Of a stretch of 64,000 nt of DNA, positions 25,820-35,258 are shown piece after piece. Within the stretch, counting starts at the first letter, position 1; each line of letters opens with the position of its first letter. Origin of the DNA: an uncultured Eubacteriales bacterium (GTDB taxonomy: Bacteria > Bacillota > Clostridia > Christensenellales > Borkfalkiaceae); NCBI GenBank assembly GCA_905209085.1, contig CAJLRM010000002.1, positions 124,001 to 188,000 on the forward strand. The letters run 5' to 3'. Both the position numbers and the translations under genes were made by a program. Below the pieces are notes generated by a model. It saw nothing but the letters and a program-made list of their open reading frames with translations. It was not told the origin of the DNA and searched no databases.

Positions 25820-27109
25820 ATGATCGACATCAATCTTATCAGGACAAACCCCGATTTGGTCAAGGAGAACATCAAAAAGAAATTTCAGGACAGGAAACTG
25901 CCCTTAGTGGACGAAGTTTTGGAGCTGGACGCGAAGCGCCGCGCGCTGATCTCCGAAGGCGACTCTTTGCGCGCCGCCAGAAATACCCTTTCCAAACAGG
26001 TGGGGGCGCTGATGAAGCAGGGCGAAAAAGCGGAGGCGGAAAAGGTCAAGGCGCAGGTCGTCGCGGACGCGGAGCGCCTTGCCGCCATCGAAAAGGAATC
26101 CGAAGAAATAGAAGAAAAGCTCAAAAAAGCGATGATGGCGATCCCGAATATCATCGCGCCCGACGTGCCCGTCGGCAAAGACGACTCGGAAAACGTCGAA
26201 TTACAGCGCTTCGGCGAAGCGAAGGTCCCCGACTTTGAAATTCCCTATCATCTCGATATTTTGGAAAAGCTGGACGGCATCGACGTCGATTCCGCGCGCA
26301 GAACGTCCGGGCAGGGCTTTTACTATCTGACGGGCGACATTGCGCGTCTGCATTCCGCCGTCCTTACGTACGCGCGCGATTTCATGATAGACAAGGGCTT
26401 CACATACGTCATCCCTCCCTACATGATTCACGGCGACGTGGTGTCGGGCGTCATGAGTTTCGACGAAATGGAAAACATGATGTATAAGATCGAGGGAGAG
26501 GATTTGTATCTTATCGGCACGTCCGAACACTCGATGATCGGGCGCTTCATGGGACAGATTCTGGACGGGAGCAAGCTTCCCCTGACGCTCACCAGCTATT
26601 CTCCCTGCTTCCGCAAGGAAAAGGGCGCACACGGACTCGAAGAGCGGGGTATTTACAGAATTCATCAATTCGAAAAGCAGGAAATGATCGTCGTCTGCAA
26701 GCCCGACGAGAGCGACGCGTGGTACGAAAAACTCTGGAATTATACGGTGGAGCTTTTCCGCTCGATGGACATTCCCGTCCGTCAGCTCGGCTGCTGTTCG
26801 GGCGACCTCGCCGATCTCAAATACAAAAGCTGCGACGTCGAGGCGTGGAGTCCCCGTCAGAAAAAGTATTTCGAAGTGGGCTCCTGCTCCAATCTGACGG
26901 ACGCGCAGGCGCGGCGGCTCGGGATCCGCTATAAGGATACGGACGGAAAAACCAAGCTTGCGCACACGCTCAACAATACCGTGGTGGCGCCTCCGCGTAT
27001 GCTGATCGCGTTTGTGGAGAATCATTTGCAGGCGGACGGCAGCGTGACGATCCCCGAAGTGTTGCAGCCGTATATGGGCGGCAAAAAGGTGATTTCGCCC
27101 GCGAAATGA
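25820..27109 (+). CDS. serS: Seryl-tRNA synthetase
   Basis: This 429-residue class II synthetase charges tRNA-Ser. Residues 1-110 are the long antiparallel coiled-coil arm that reaches the tRNA. The catalytic core shows TSEHS for serine recognition, motif 2 as SPCFRKEKG, and motif 3 near NNTVVAPPRMLIAFVEN. The length is normal. The ATG at 25820 follows AGAGG and gives the typical MIDINLIRTNPD start; upstream in-frame codons lie within the promoter. Confidence 0.98.
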   Translation: MIDINLIRTNPDLVKENIKKKFQDRKLPLVDEVLELDAKRRALISEGDSLRAARNTLSKQVGALMKQGEKAEAEKVKAQVVADAERLAAIEKESEEIEEKLKKAMMAIPNIIAPDVPVGKDDSENVELQRFGEAKVPDFEIPYHLDILEKLDGIDVDSARRTSGQGFYYLTGDIARLHSAVLTYARDFMIDKGFTYVIPPYMIHGDVVSGVMSFDEMENMMYKIEGEDLYLIGTSEHSMIGRFMGQILDGSKLPLTLTSYSPCFRKEKGAHGLEERGIYRIHQFEKQEMIVVCKPDESDAWYEKLWNYTVELFRSMDIPVRQLGCCSGDLADLKYKSCDVEAWSPRQKKYFEVGSCSNLTDAQARRLGIRYKDTDGKTKLAHTLNNTVVAPPRMLIAFVENHLQADGSVTIPEVLQPYMGGKKVISPAK

Positions 27110-27599
27110 GAGAAAAGGAAAACCCTGTTCAAGGCGTGTCTGCGGCTCGCCTCTTTCGCCCGCGAAAGAGCGGGAAATAGGTCGCCTATGCCGCGACGGG
27201 ATTCGAAAAAGGCGAGGCAATCTTTTGACGGGCGACGCGTCGCCCTCGTCCCTTATGTCGAATTTTTCGTCGGGAGCGCCGCTTTCCTCTCCTTTCAATT
27301 TAGAGCGTGTCGCCGCAAGGCAGCCGCGGCGTCTTCGGATAAGTTTTCCGCGAGCCGCGCGTCGCCCGTCCGGGAAATACATCCTTCTTATATTTGTTCG
27401 ACGCTTTCCTGCTCTGACGAAAATCTCCGTTTTCCCTGATTTGTGTTTGTGTCGATACGCTGTATAAAAAGTCGCCCGAACAAACCGCGTTTTTTGGGCG
27501 CGGCATTATTAAAAATATTTTTTTCGCCGGGGATCCGTGTTTTTTGGAAGATTTCCATTGCCGAAAATCGCTGTTTTCCGAGATTGGATTTTAACTCTT
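27110..27599. other. Intergenic region between serS and the exonuclease gene
   Basis: These 490 nt contain short palindromes (for example around 27167-27180) and a weak promoter candidate near 27450 (TTGTGT, then TATAAA). No gene or RNA family is recognised. Confidence 0.45.
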
Positions 27600-28571
27600 A
27601 TGAAATATTTGTTCTTCGATATCGAATGTGCGAGCGTGTTTAAAAATACCGCGAAAATCTGCGCGTTCGGGTATTGTCTTACCGACGAAAAATTCAATAT
27701 TCTGGAAAAAGAAGACATCCTGATCAATCCGCAGGGCGGCTTTCATCTCACCGACCGCAAGGGCACGCAGGGGCTGGTTTTGCCGTACGAATATAAGGAT
27801 TTCAAAAACTATCCCACCTTTCCGCAGCTCGCCCCCCGCATTTACGCGCTGTTAGAGGACGAAGAAACGCTGGTGGCGGGACACGCCACGATGAACGACG
27901 TCAAGTATCTCAACCTCGAAAGCAAGCGCTTCTCCCTGCGCTCTTTCCGCTTCCGTTTCGCGGACACTCAGTTCGTGTATATGAACCGCATCGGCGTGTT
28001 CAATCGGCAGTTCGGCTTAGGCTCCATCGCGGAAGACCTGGGCGTGGAATTTACGCCGCACCGGGCGGCGGACGACGCCTATGCCACCATGCGGGTCGCC
28101 GAGGCGATGTGCCGGGAAGAGGCGCTGTCCTTTTCCGCGCTTTTGGAAAAGTACGGGATCGAGCCGGGGCGTATCGAGAATTACGAGGTGACGCAGAATT
28201 CCTCGACGGCGCAGCGCGCCTATCTCAAAGCGGCGCAGGCCAAAAAAGAAGCGCGGGAAGCGGCGCGCATCGAGTTCCATAACTTTGCCGACAGGGAAAA
28301 ACGCCGTCGCCAAAAAGAGGGGCGATTGAAAAATAAAACGGTGTGCTTTTCCCATCCTTTGGAGGAACGGACGGAACTTTCCAAGCCGCTTTTGTCGGCG
28401 CTGTTCGCGGAGGGCGGCTTTTACGGCTTCCGCGCGGAGGAGTGCGATCTTTACGTTCACTTCGAAGGGGAGGGCGGACCGAGAATAAAATCCGCTTCCG
28501 CGCGCGGCGCAAGGCTCGTCACCGCGGAGGAATTTTCTTCCTTTTTGAAAAAAGAATCCATCCGGGGTTGA
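27600..28571 (+). CDS. DEDDh 3'-5' exonuclease domain protein
   Basis: This 323-residue protein has a DnaQ-like exonuclease domain in residues 1-190. FFDIECA supplies the first acidic pair (Asp7, Glu9), HATMNDVKYL the third element, and HRAADDA the final His/Asp. The C-terminal 130 residues are a charged helix (AAQAKKEAREAARIEF) followed by a small domain resembling the C-terminal BRCT-like part of some exonucleases. No ribosome binding site precedes the ATG at 27600, so the start rests on the position of the catalytic motif. It may act in DNA repair or RNA trimming. Confidence 0.82.
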   Translation: MKYLFFDIECASVFKNTAKICAFGYCLTDEKFNILEKEDILINPQGGFHLTDRKGTQGLVLPYEYKDFKNYPTFPQLAPRIYALLEDEETLVAGHATMNDVKYLNLESKRFSLRSFRFRFADTQFVYMNRIGVFNRQFGLGSIAEDLGVEFTPHRAADDAYATMRVAEAMCREEALSFSALLEKYGIEPGRIENYEVTQNSSTAQRAYLKAAQAKKEAREAARIEFHNFADREKRRRQKEGRLKNKTVCFSHPLEERTELSKPLLSALFAEGGFYGFRAEECDLYVHFEGEGGPRIKSASARGARLVTAEEFSSFLKKESIRG

Positions 28572-28701
28572 AACGAAGTCTTATTTTTGCGGCAAAGTTT
28601 AAAGTGGAAGAAGCGGATTCTTGTGCGTAAAGGCGCGCGGACAAGCCGATTGCTTTTGCCCGAAGAGCCGTTTGGAAAATATCGTGTAACAGGAGTCGCG
28701 T

Positions 28702-30054
28702 ATGACGGCTTTGCCCGAAAAGTTTATGCAAGCTATGAAAAAACAGCTTCCCCCGGACGAATGGGAGGCTTTTTTTGCCGTCTACGGGCATTCTCCGCAG
28801 AAGGGGCTTCGCGTCAACGCGCTGAAAATTTCCGCCGGGGAGTTCGCGAACATTTCTCCCTTTGCGCTTCGTCCCGTCCCGTGGGAAAAAAACGGGTATT
28901 ATGCGGAGGAGGAGAAGATAGGCTCGCACCCGTATCACTTCGCGGGGCTGTATTATTCGCAGGAGCCTTCCGCCATGTGCGCCGCGCCCCTTTTAGACGC
29001 AAAAAGGGGGGAAAAGGTGCTCGACCTTTGTTCCGCCCCGGGCGGCAAGGGAACGCAGCTCGCCGCGGCGATGGCGGGAGAGGGAATCCTCGTTCTCAAC
29101 GAGCCCGTCTTTTCGCGGGCGCAGATTTTATCGCAGAACGTCGAGCGGCTGGGCGTAAAAAACGCCGTGGTGCTTTCGGAAATGCCCGCAAAACTCGCAA
29201 AATTTTTCGGCGGGTATTTCGATAAGATCCTGGTGGACGCGCCTTGTTCGGGGGAGGGAATGTTCCGCAAAAACGCCAAGGAAGCATTGGGGGAATGGAG
29301 CGAGGAAAACGTTTCTATGTGCGCCGCGAGGCAAAAGGAAATTCTCGTCGAAGCGACGAAAATGCTCGCGCCGCGGGGCAAACTCGTCTATTCCACCTGC
29401 ACCTTTTCCGAGGCCGAAGACGAGGGGCAGGTAAGCGACTATCTGCAAACTCATCCGGAAATGCGGCTCGTCGAAAGTCAAAAACTGTATCCGCATAAGG
29501 TCCTGGGCGAAGGGCATTTTGCGGCGCTTTTTGAAAAGGTCTGCGAGCCGTCGGAAGAGGTCTGCGAGCCGTCGGAAGAGGTCGCGCCCTCCCGATTTTT
29601 TCCGCCCCCGCTCTTGCGGCCCCGCGTTTTCCGGGAAAGCGAAAAAACGTATCGGGAATTTGAAAGACAGGCTCTGAAAACGCCCGTCGGCGGCGTGTTG
29701 CACGAAGCGGGGGGAATGTTGTACGCTCTGCCCGAAGGGGTGTTCGATTGGAAGGAGTTGCACGTTCTGCGCGCGGGAATACGGCTGGGAGAAGTCAAAA
29801 ACGGCCGCTTCGAGCCTTCTCATTCCCTGGCGATGTGCCTGAAAAAGGATTCGTTTAAGAGCGCGTTAGACTTATCCCTTTCCGACGTAAGGACGGAAAA
29901 ATTCCTGCGCGGGGAAACGGTGACGCTCGGCGCGGAAAAGCCGGAAAAGGGCTGGTGCGGCGTGTGCGTGGACGGCTTCCCTATCGGCTGGGGAAAAGTG
30001 GTGGGGGATACCGTAAAAAACCATATCCCCAAAGGTCTGCGCAAATTTTCTTGA
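28702..30054 (+). CDS. RsmF-like rRNA (cytosine-C5) methyltransferase
   Basis: This 450-residue protein is a NOL1/NOP2/Sun-family methyltransferase. The SAM site is LDLCSAPGGKGTQ, the motif-IV cysteine is in DAPCSGEG and the motif-VI cysteine in YSTCTF. The C-terminal region after residue 300 carries the RsmF-type appended domain with a PUA-like end (WCGVCVDGFPIGWGK). Between the two lies a short linker with a 21-nt tandem duplication. CAGGAG lies 8 nt before the ATG. The likely target is 16S rRNA. Confidence 0.93.
   Translation: MTALPEKFMQAMKKQLPPDEWEAFFAVYGHSPQKGLRVNALKISAGEFANISPFALRPVPWEKNGYYAEEEKIGSHPYHFAGLYYSQEPSAMCAAPLLDAKRGEKVLDLCSAPGGKGTQLAAAMAGEGILVLNEPVFSRAQILSQNVERLGVKNAVVLSEMPAKLAKFFGGYFDKILVDAPCSGEGMFRKNAKEALGEWSEENVSMCAARQKEILVEATKMLAPRGKLVYSTCTFSEAEDEGQVSDYLQTHPEMRLVESQKLYPHKVLGEGHFAALFEKVCEPSEEVCEPSEEVAPSRFFPPPLLRPRVFRESEKTYREFERQALKTPVGGVLHEAGGMLYALPEGVFDWKELHVLRAGIRLGEVKNGRFEPSHSLAMCLKKDSFKSALDLSLSDVRTEKFLRGETVTLGAEKPEKGWCGVCVDGFPIGWGKVVGDTVKNHIPKGLRKFS
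29539..29580 (+). repeat. 21-nt tandem duplication inside the methyltransferase gene
   Basis: GTCTGCGAGCCGTCGGAAGAG (bases 29539-29559) is repeated exactly at 29560-29580. It adds seven residues (VCEPSEE) twice in frame in the linker between the catalytic and C-terminal domains. Confidence 0.95.
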
Positions 30055-30177
30055 ATAGAGCCGCATACCCGATCTTGATCAGACAGGGAAGGAAACGGGA
30101 AATAGAAATAGGAGGGGAAACATAGAAGGAAACGGGAAAGGATCGACGCCCGTCTTAACGGAATGATATGTCTATAA

Positions 30178-30208
30178 AAAACCGTCCGGGAATACCTCGG
30201 GCGGTTTT
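30178..30208 (+). terminator. Terminator after the methyltransferase gene
   Basis: An 11-bp stem (30178-30188 with 30198-30208) with a 9-nt loop ends in a T-run, 124 nt after the stop codon at 30054. Confidence 0.75.
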
Positions 30209-30220
30209 TCTATACAAAAA

Positions 30221-30248
30221 GGGGTCGCCTGCAAAAATGCAGGCGACC
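30221..30248 (-). terminator. Terminator of the large lipoprotein gene
   Basis: A perfect 10-bp stem, GGTCGCCTGC (30223-30232) with GCAGGCGACC (30239-30248), is followed on the - strand by CCTTTTTG. It lies 24 nt past the stop. Confidence 0.9.
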
Positions 30249-30271
30249 GTCTTTATCGGACCGACCGAAAA

Positions 30272-33200
30272 TTAATCGTCGTAGGGATCGTTATCGTCGG
30301 TATTTTTGGGCTCTTCCTTTTTAGCGGGTTCGGACTTCTTCTTGTCGTCCGCCGCTATCGCTTTCTTTGCGTAGCGCCGTCTTGCCGCGCCCGGAATGTT
30401 GCTTGCTGCCGCACGGGCTTTTTTGAGGTGCGCTTTCTTGACGATCTTTTGAATTGCCAAGCCGATCACCGCGATGATCAGGGCGATCGCGATCACCAAG
30501 GAGCTGATGAACAGCCACATATTGGTATCGGATTCGGTTTCGTCGTCCGTGTTGTCGTCCCCGCCGTCGTCCGTCGAATCCGCCGTCACGGTGACTTCGA
30601 TATAGCTGTAATCGACAAACATCGTATAGAGAGGATTGTTGGGAGATTGTTTCGAATCCTCGTAATAGAGATAGGGGATTCCTTCCGAATAAGTGGAGGC
30701 CGCATAGCTTGTATAGGCGTTTCCGATTTCGTCCGCATCCAGCGTCGAATCGTATCTTAAAAAGGAGGGACTGTCGAAGAAGGAATAGGTCGAATAGATG
30801 ACGTTTTCATACTCTTCTTTAAACTGCTTTTCCGTCCATCCGTTTTCCTTCTTGATGGTTTCCACGGCTTCCTTTTCCAAATCGGAGAAGGAGGAATCCA
30901 CGGAATTGGGCTTCACCGTATCGAAGATCACGTAGCTGTCTTTGGCGCTTTGAGAAGACTCGCTGCCTTCGCGCGTTCCGCTCCACACTTCCAGACGATA
31001 GTTTTTCTCCGCGCTGCCCGTGTGAATGTAGAACGTGCAGGTCACCCATTCGCCTTCGGTGTCTTCCACCGTCATCAGGAGATTTTTCGCGTCGCCCTGC
31101 GTGCCGTCCGCTTTCACGTTGGTATAACGGGGCGTCAATCCCGCGACGTCTTTGAGATCGAGCACTTGGGCGGTATAGTTCCGATACGCGTAATATTTTT
31201 CGTCCTTGCAATAATACGCGATGCCGTCGTTGCCTTCCGTCTTGGGCTTGGAAGAATCGTAGTTATATTTATGATAGCCGTCCGCGAGGAGCAGGTTGCC
31301 GGTTTCCTCGTCCTTTTCGTAATTGGACAGATTGGCGTAGTATTTTCCGTCCATGTCGGAAACGTAGCCCGACCATTTCTTATTGACTTCGTACAGGCCG
31401 TCCTTTTCTCTCAAATAGAACGCGACGTCCGTCTTTTTATTGAAATCCTTGTCGGAGGGATCCTTCGCGCAGACGTTGCCCGAATCGTCGTACCAATAAG
31501 TATAGGCGACGGTATTGATAGAGAGCGTCTTGTCGTATTTCTTCTTGGAAGTATCCACGAGGTAGATATTCGCCTGAGTGCCCGCGCTCACTTTGACCTT
31601 GATGGAAACGGTGGCATAGGAGGAGGAAGAAACCGTCTGCGAAGAACCGATATAGCCGTAGGACTGTTGCTGATCGTTATAGATGAGAAGGGGCTGGGTG
31701 GAAGTGCCGAAAATCTTTTCCCACCACGCGTCCTCGTCGTCGATGACCACGCCCGCTTTCATGGAAAGCTTATACAGCCAGTGGTTTGTCTTGTCGGCGG
31801 ATTCGTTCATCTCCTTGCGGTAGTTCGCCGCATACTTCTTGTTGACGAGTCCCGCGTATTCGTTGTCGTTGATGGCGTTGTTGGTGCCGCCCGCGACGAC
31901 ATAGCCGCTGCCGCCGTAAACGCCCGTATAGTTCTTGGGATCGGCGATGCCCGTTTCGATGGCGTTTTCGGGAATGGAAGCCGCCGAATCAAAGCCCGCG
32001 TCGGCGGAAGAAAGCTCTTCGCCCGTAAGGGAAACGGATTTCGCGTAAGTCCCCGTCGCCGCATAGGAGAACTGCTTTTCCGTCATTTCGTAGGTTTCGA
32101 AATTGGTGAAGGCCGCATATCCCGGATAGAAATCGGAGTTTTTCTTATCCACGATGGTGGTGGGACCGTAAGAGAACGTGAGATAGAAACTCTTGTCCGA
32201 TTCCGTTTCGTTTTCGAGAAAGAAGAAGCACTGCTGCCAGCCGTCGTAAATATCCTCGATCGTTTCGCCGTCGTTTTCGAGATCGTCGATGTCCACCGTC
32301 GTGATGGAAGTGGTGTCGAGCGAGGAAAGGGAAGTTTCATTGGTGCCTTCCGTTTCGTGGACCGTGATGGAAGCGCCCGTGAAGCCGCTCATATCCGACG
32401 TTTTCAGCCAGAAGGAAACCATCAGGTAGGAATCGGGCGCGAGTGTGAACGCGTCGTCTTTCAGCGTGGAGGTGTAGGCCGCGCCGTCCGCGCTCAAAAG
32501 CATCAGGACTTTGGAGTTCGTATCCCCGAAAGGATACTCCTTAAAGTCGTTGCCCATGACTTTCTTCGCGTACTTATTGGTTGACGAGTTCAAATCGGCG
32601 ATGGTATAAAGCCCCGTCACGTCGTCGACCGTGAGGCGGTTGATTTGACCGTAAAGCTCGGTCCCCGCGGGCAGACCGCCCTGAGGAACGCCCGAAACGT
32701 AAGTCGTGTTGCCCGACTTCTCCTCCGTAAGTCCCGTTTTCAGTTTGGAAGCCGCAAGGTCGTATGCGTCGAATTGCGCGTGCAGATCGAGAGCGTAATG
32801 GAAAGTTTCCTTATATTCTTTATCCGCGCGGAAGAGCCTGTCGTCCGTTTCGGTGTAGATGCCCACGACGTCATCGCGGCTGAGCTTGTTTTGGGAAACG
32901 AGCTCGGTCACGGTTTCGTCGTAAGTTTCGTTGGAAACGATGGAACATTCCACGTCGTCGAAGAAGGCGTAGCCGTCCACGTATTCGAGCTTATCCGTGC
33001 CGCCGCCCTGTCCGAGTCCGAGCACCATCGTGAAGGTGCTGGACGCATAGGAGCAGCCTTTGAGATAAAAATGGTACTGCACCCAGCCGTTGTCGTCGCC
33101 GTCGGGATTGACTGCCTGCGTATCGATGTTTTTGATCTGCACCTGATCGAGGGTGTTGCCGCCGACCGTGTGAGTGACGCCGATATAAGCGCCCCTAAGT

Positions 33201-33979
33201 CCGTTGACCTGAGAGCCCTTTTCATCCGACGTGCCGTTGAAAGTCATATCCATGGTCTTCACCCAGACGGAGAATTGCGCGGAAGTGCCCGGCTCCACGG
33301 TGATGGTGGTGGAAGCGGTGTACTTTTGCGCTGTGCCTTTGCCGTCCGAATAGGAGTTGTGCAGCATCAGGATGTGGGTGTCTTTATCCTTCTCCTCCGC
33401 GCCGTCCGCGTAATGGGTACCGGGATTCGCGAGGGGATTTCCCTCAGAATCGAGGGGAACGTCGTCGATGGTGATATTATAGTCGTGCTTGTCCTCGTCG
33501 TAGAAAGAGAGATCGGCGAGCTTATGGTCGTCGTCCTCGTCCAGCCAGGCGTCATAAAAAGCCAGTCTGTCCCTCGCGGTGAGGCTTTCCCAATTCGCCT
33601 TTGCCTCCGCTTCCGTAGCGTGCGCTTTGCCCGAGGAGGTGGTGAGGTCTTTCCATGCGTCGTCGGAGGTGTCGACGATTCCGCTCGCCGTCTTGGACGA
33701 GGAGGCGCTGCCCTGCGCGGAAGAACCGGTGGACTTGGACCAGCCCGTCGGCGACGTGATAATCAGATTTTTGCCGTTGTTATCGTCGAAAAACTCGAAA
33801 CTGCCGTTTTTGATCCGCGCGGTGTCCGTTTCCGTCGTCGTGACTTCGGAATCGTCTACGCTGGAATCGTCGCCGCTGCCGCAGGCGGCAAACGACGTCG
33901 CGGCCGCCATCAACATAAACGACGATAAGCAGAGCGCAAGAATTTTCTTATTTCTGCGTTTTTTGTAACTTGTTGTCAT
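30272..33979 (-). CDS. Very large lipoprotein with beta-sandwich modules and a C-terminal membrane anchor
   Basis: This 1235-residue protein begins with a basic signal peptide and a lipobox (SFAAC). The ATG at 33979 (-) follows GAAGGTG. An N-terminal NGSFEFF...GWSK segment resembles carbohydrate-binding modules. At least three long beta-sandwich-like modules follow, recognisable by FSVWVKTMDM and VSFWLKTSDM openings and YAFFDDVE or YAAFTNFE closings. Near the end a transmembrane helix (MWLFISSLVIAIALIIAVIG) precedes a long basic then acidic cytoplasmic tail. It could be a surface glycan-binding scaffold. Monocistronic, with its own promoter and terminator. Function unknown. Confidence 0.88.
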   Translation of the reverse strand: MTTSYKKRRNKKILALCLSSFMLMAAATSFAACGSGDDSSVDDSEVTTTETDTARIKNGSFEFFDDNNGKNLIITSPTGWSKSTGSSAQGSASSSKTASGIVDTSDDAWKDLTTSSGKAHATEAEAKANWESLTARDRLAFYDAWLDEDDDHKLADLSFYDEDKHDYNITIDDVPLDSEGNPLANPGTHYADGAEEKDKDTHILMLHNSYSDGKGTAQKYTASTTITVEPGTSAQFSVWVKTMDMTFNGTSDEKGSQVNGLRGAYIGVTHTVGGNTLDQVQIKNIDTQAVNPDGDDNGWVQYHFYLKGCSYASSTFTMVLGLGQGGGTDKLEYVDGYAFFDDVECSIVSNETYDETVTELVSQNKLSRDDVVGIYTETDDRLFRADKEYKETFHYALDLHAQFDAYDLAASKLKTGLTEEKSGNTTYVSGVPQGGLPAGTELYGQINRLTVDDVTGLYTIADLNSSTNKYAKKVMGNDFKEYPFGDTNSKVLMLLSADGAAYTSTLKDDAFTLAPDSYLMVSFWLKTSDMSGFTGASITVHETEGTNETSLSSLDTTSITTVDIDDLENDGETIEDIYDGWQQCFFFLENETESDKSFYLTFSYGPTTIVDKKNSDFYPGYAAFTNFETYEMTEKQFSYAATGTYAKSVSLTGEELSSADAGFDSAASIPENAIETGIADPKNYTGVYGGSGYVVAGGTNNAINDNEYAGLVNKKYAANYRKEMNESADKTNHWLYKLSMKAGVVIDDEDAWWEKIFGTSTQPLLIYNDQQQSYGYIGSSQTVSSSSYATVSIKVKVSAGTQANIYLVDTSKKKYDKTLSINTVAYTYWYDDSGNVCAKDPSDKDFNKKTDVAFYLREKDGLYEVNKKWSGYVSDMDGKYYANLSNYEKDEETGNLLLADGYHKYNYDSSKPKTEGNDGIAYYCKDEKYYAYRNYTAQVLDLKDVAGLTPRYTNVKADGTQGDAKNLLMTVEDTEGEWVTCTFYIHTGSAEKNYRLEVWSGTREGSESSQSAKDSYVIFDTVKPNSVDSSFSDLEKEAVETIKKENGWTEKQFKEEYENVIYSTYSFFDSPSFLRYDSTLDADEIGNAYTSYAASTYSEGIPYLYYEDSKQSPNNPLYTMFVDYSYIEVTVTADSTDDGGDDNTDDETESDTNMWLFISSLVIAIALIIAVIGLAIQKIVKKAHLKKARAAASNIPGAARRRYAKKAIAADDKKKSEPAKKEEPKNTDDNDPYDD

Positions 33980-34040
33980 GTAAACACCTTCGGTTTTGTT
34001 TTTTTGATGCTTTGCCAGCATTCGAAACGTATGCTCTACT

Positions 34041-34069
34041 ATTTTAATATAAAATCGATTTAGAAGCAA
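34041..34069 (-). promoter_or_regulatory. Promoter of the large lipoprotein gene
   Basis: On the - strand TTGCTT (34069-34064) and TAAAAT (34046-34041) are 17 nt apart, with a leader of about 55 nt before the ATG at 33979. Confidence 0.7.
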
Positions 34070-34528
34070 GCGATTATGGTGACAATTAAAAGAAAAAGTT
34101 TTATAAAATAGAAAAAATTACGCAAAATACACTGTAAAGGGGTGAAGCGTAGGGAGGAACTCCCGACTTTCGCAAAGGCGTCGGCAGAGAAACGCCTCTC
34201 GTTTTTTTCGGACGGCGGAAGGAACTGTTTGACGCGTCCCTCCAAAACACGTCGTTTTTCCCGTTCCCGTCGGAACGGACGCCCTTTTGAATTTAGGGCG
34301 CGGGAAATTCCTTTTTGCCCGCCTCGTGTGCGGACGGCGTCGATTTCAGTCCGGGGAAGGCTTTTGCAAAGACGGCTTTACGGGAGGTAAGCTCCGCTCT
34401 GAAATTGCCGAAGTCCCCGCCAAGGTTTCCTTGCCTTTCTCTCCTCCCGCCGTCGGCGCAAGCGCTTTGGAGCGCGAAGGAGCAGAAAAGGGCGCTGCGG
34501 GGGCGTTTTTGCAAGGCCGTCTTTACAT
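34070..34528. other. Intergenic region between divergent genes
   Basis: About 460 nt with no supportable gene. Frames are open on both strands, but no ribosome binding site or protein pattern supports them. I could not place the promoter of the next gene. Confidence 0.45.
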
Positions 34529-34897
34529 ATGGACAAGAGTAAATCGAACATTCGAAAACTGATTATCTGCGGCTGCGCGGTAGGGACGGCGAACAGCGTG
34601 TTCGGCGGCGGGGGCGGAATGCTGGCCGTGCCCCTCCTCGAACAGACGGGCATTTCTTCCCAAAAAGCCCATGCCACCGCCATCCTCGTCATCCTTCCCG
34701 TTTCCATTCTGACTTTTATCTTATACGCGATACGCGGAATTTACGATTTTTCCGTACTCATTCCCACGGCGCTCGGCGTTACCGTGGGCGGCTTTTTGGG
34801 CGCGAAGCTTTTGGGAAAGCTCCCGCGAAAAACCGTGGCGATCGTCTTTGCCGTATTGCAGGCGCTCGCGGGCGCGTGGATGTTCGGCTTCGTATAA
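34529..34897 (+). CDS. TauE/SafE (TSUP) family membrane protein, N-terminal half
   Basis: This 122-residue protein has about four transmembrane segments and the TSUP opening GTANSVFGGGGGMLAVPLL, then HATAILVILPVSILTF and a GGFLGAKLLGKLP turn. Full-length TSUP carriers (about 250 residues) have two such halves; here each half is a separate gene, the second starting 361 nt downstream. The pair likely forms a hetero-oligomeric exporter or importer of sulfite, sulfonate or a related anion. The ribosome binding site is weak (AAGG, far from the ATG). Confidence 0.85.
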   Translation: MDKSKSNIRKLIICGCAVGTANSVFGGGGGMLAVPLLEQTGISSQKAHATAILVILPVSILTFILYAIRGIYDFSVLIPTALGVTVGGFLGAKLLGKLPRKTVAIVFAVLQALAGAWMFGFV

Positions 34898-35258
34898 CCC
34901 CGTTTTTCGTCGCCTTTTTGCGGACAAGTTTTTTCCGTTTTACAATTTGCGGAGTTTTTCCCCCATCCCCGCAAGGTAAAAGGAGGAACCGCGTCCCGAA
35001 AAAAGGGCGGCAGCGGCTCGCGTTCCCGCTTTTTCGTTCCGAAAGAGTGAAACGATATGGGAAACGGCGCTTGGAACAGAGAGCCGCCTCTTGCCCTTGC
35101 GGTTTGGAAAGATAAAGCAATCAAAAAAATAAAACGCCCCATGCGATTGTTCGGAGGGGATAGAGAGCGATAAAAAATCCTTTCCTTAAAGTTTTTTTCC
35201 ATACGGAGTACTTGTAGATTTCTAAGAACTAAGGTTGAAAAAATTTTAAATTTTACAT
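34898..35258. other. Spacer between the two TSUP half genes
   Basis: 361 nt without a gene. Both half genes begin in the same local context, TTTACATATG, and neither has a good ribosome binding site. An AT-rich patch at 35200-35258 may hold a promoter for the second gene. Confidence 0.5.

Noticed and set aside
30950..32584. 544-codon frame antisense to the large lipoprotein
   Set aside because: The opposite strand encodes a coherent lipoprotein with signal, modules and anchor; this frame has no start signal. The same applies to 32645-33928 (+).
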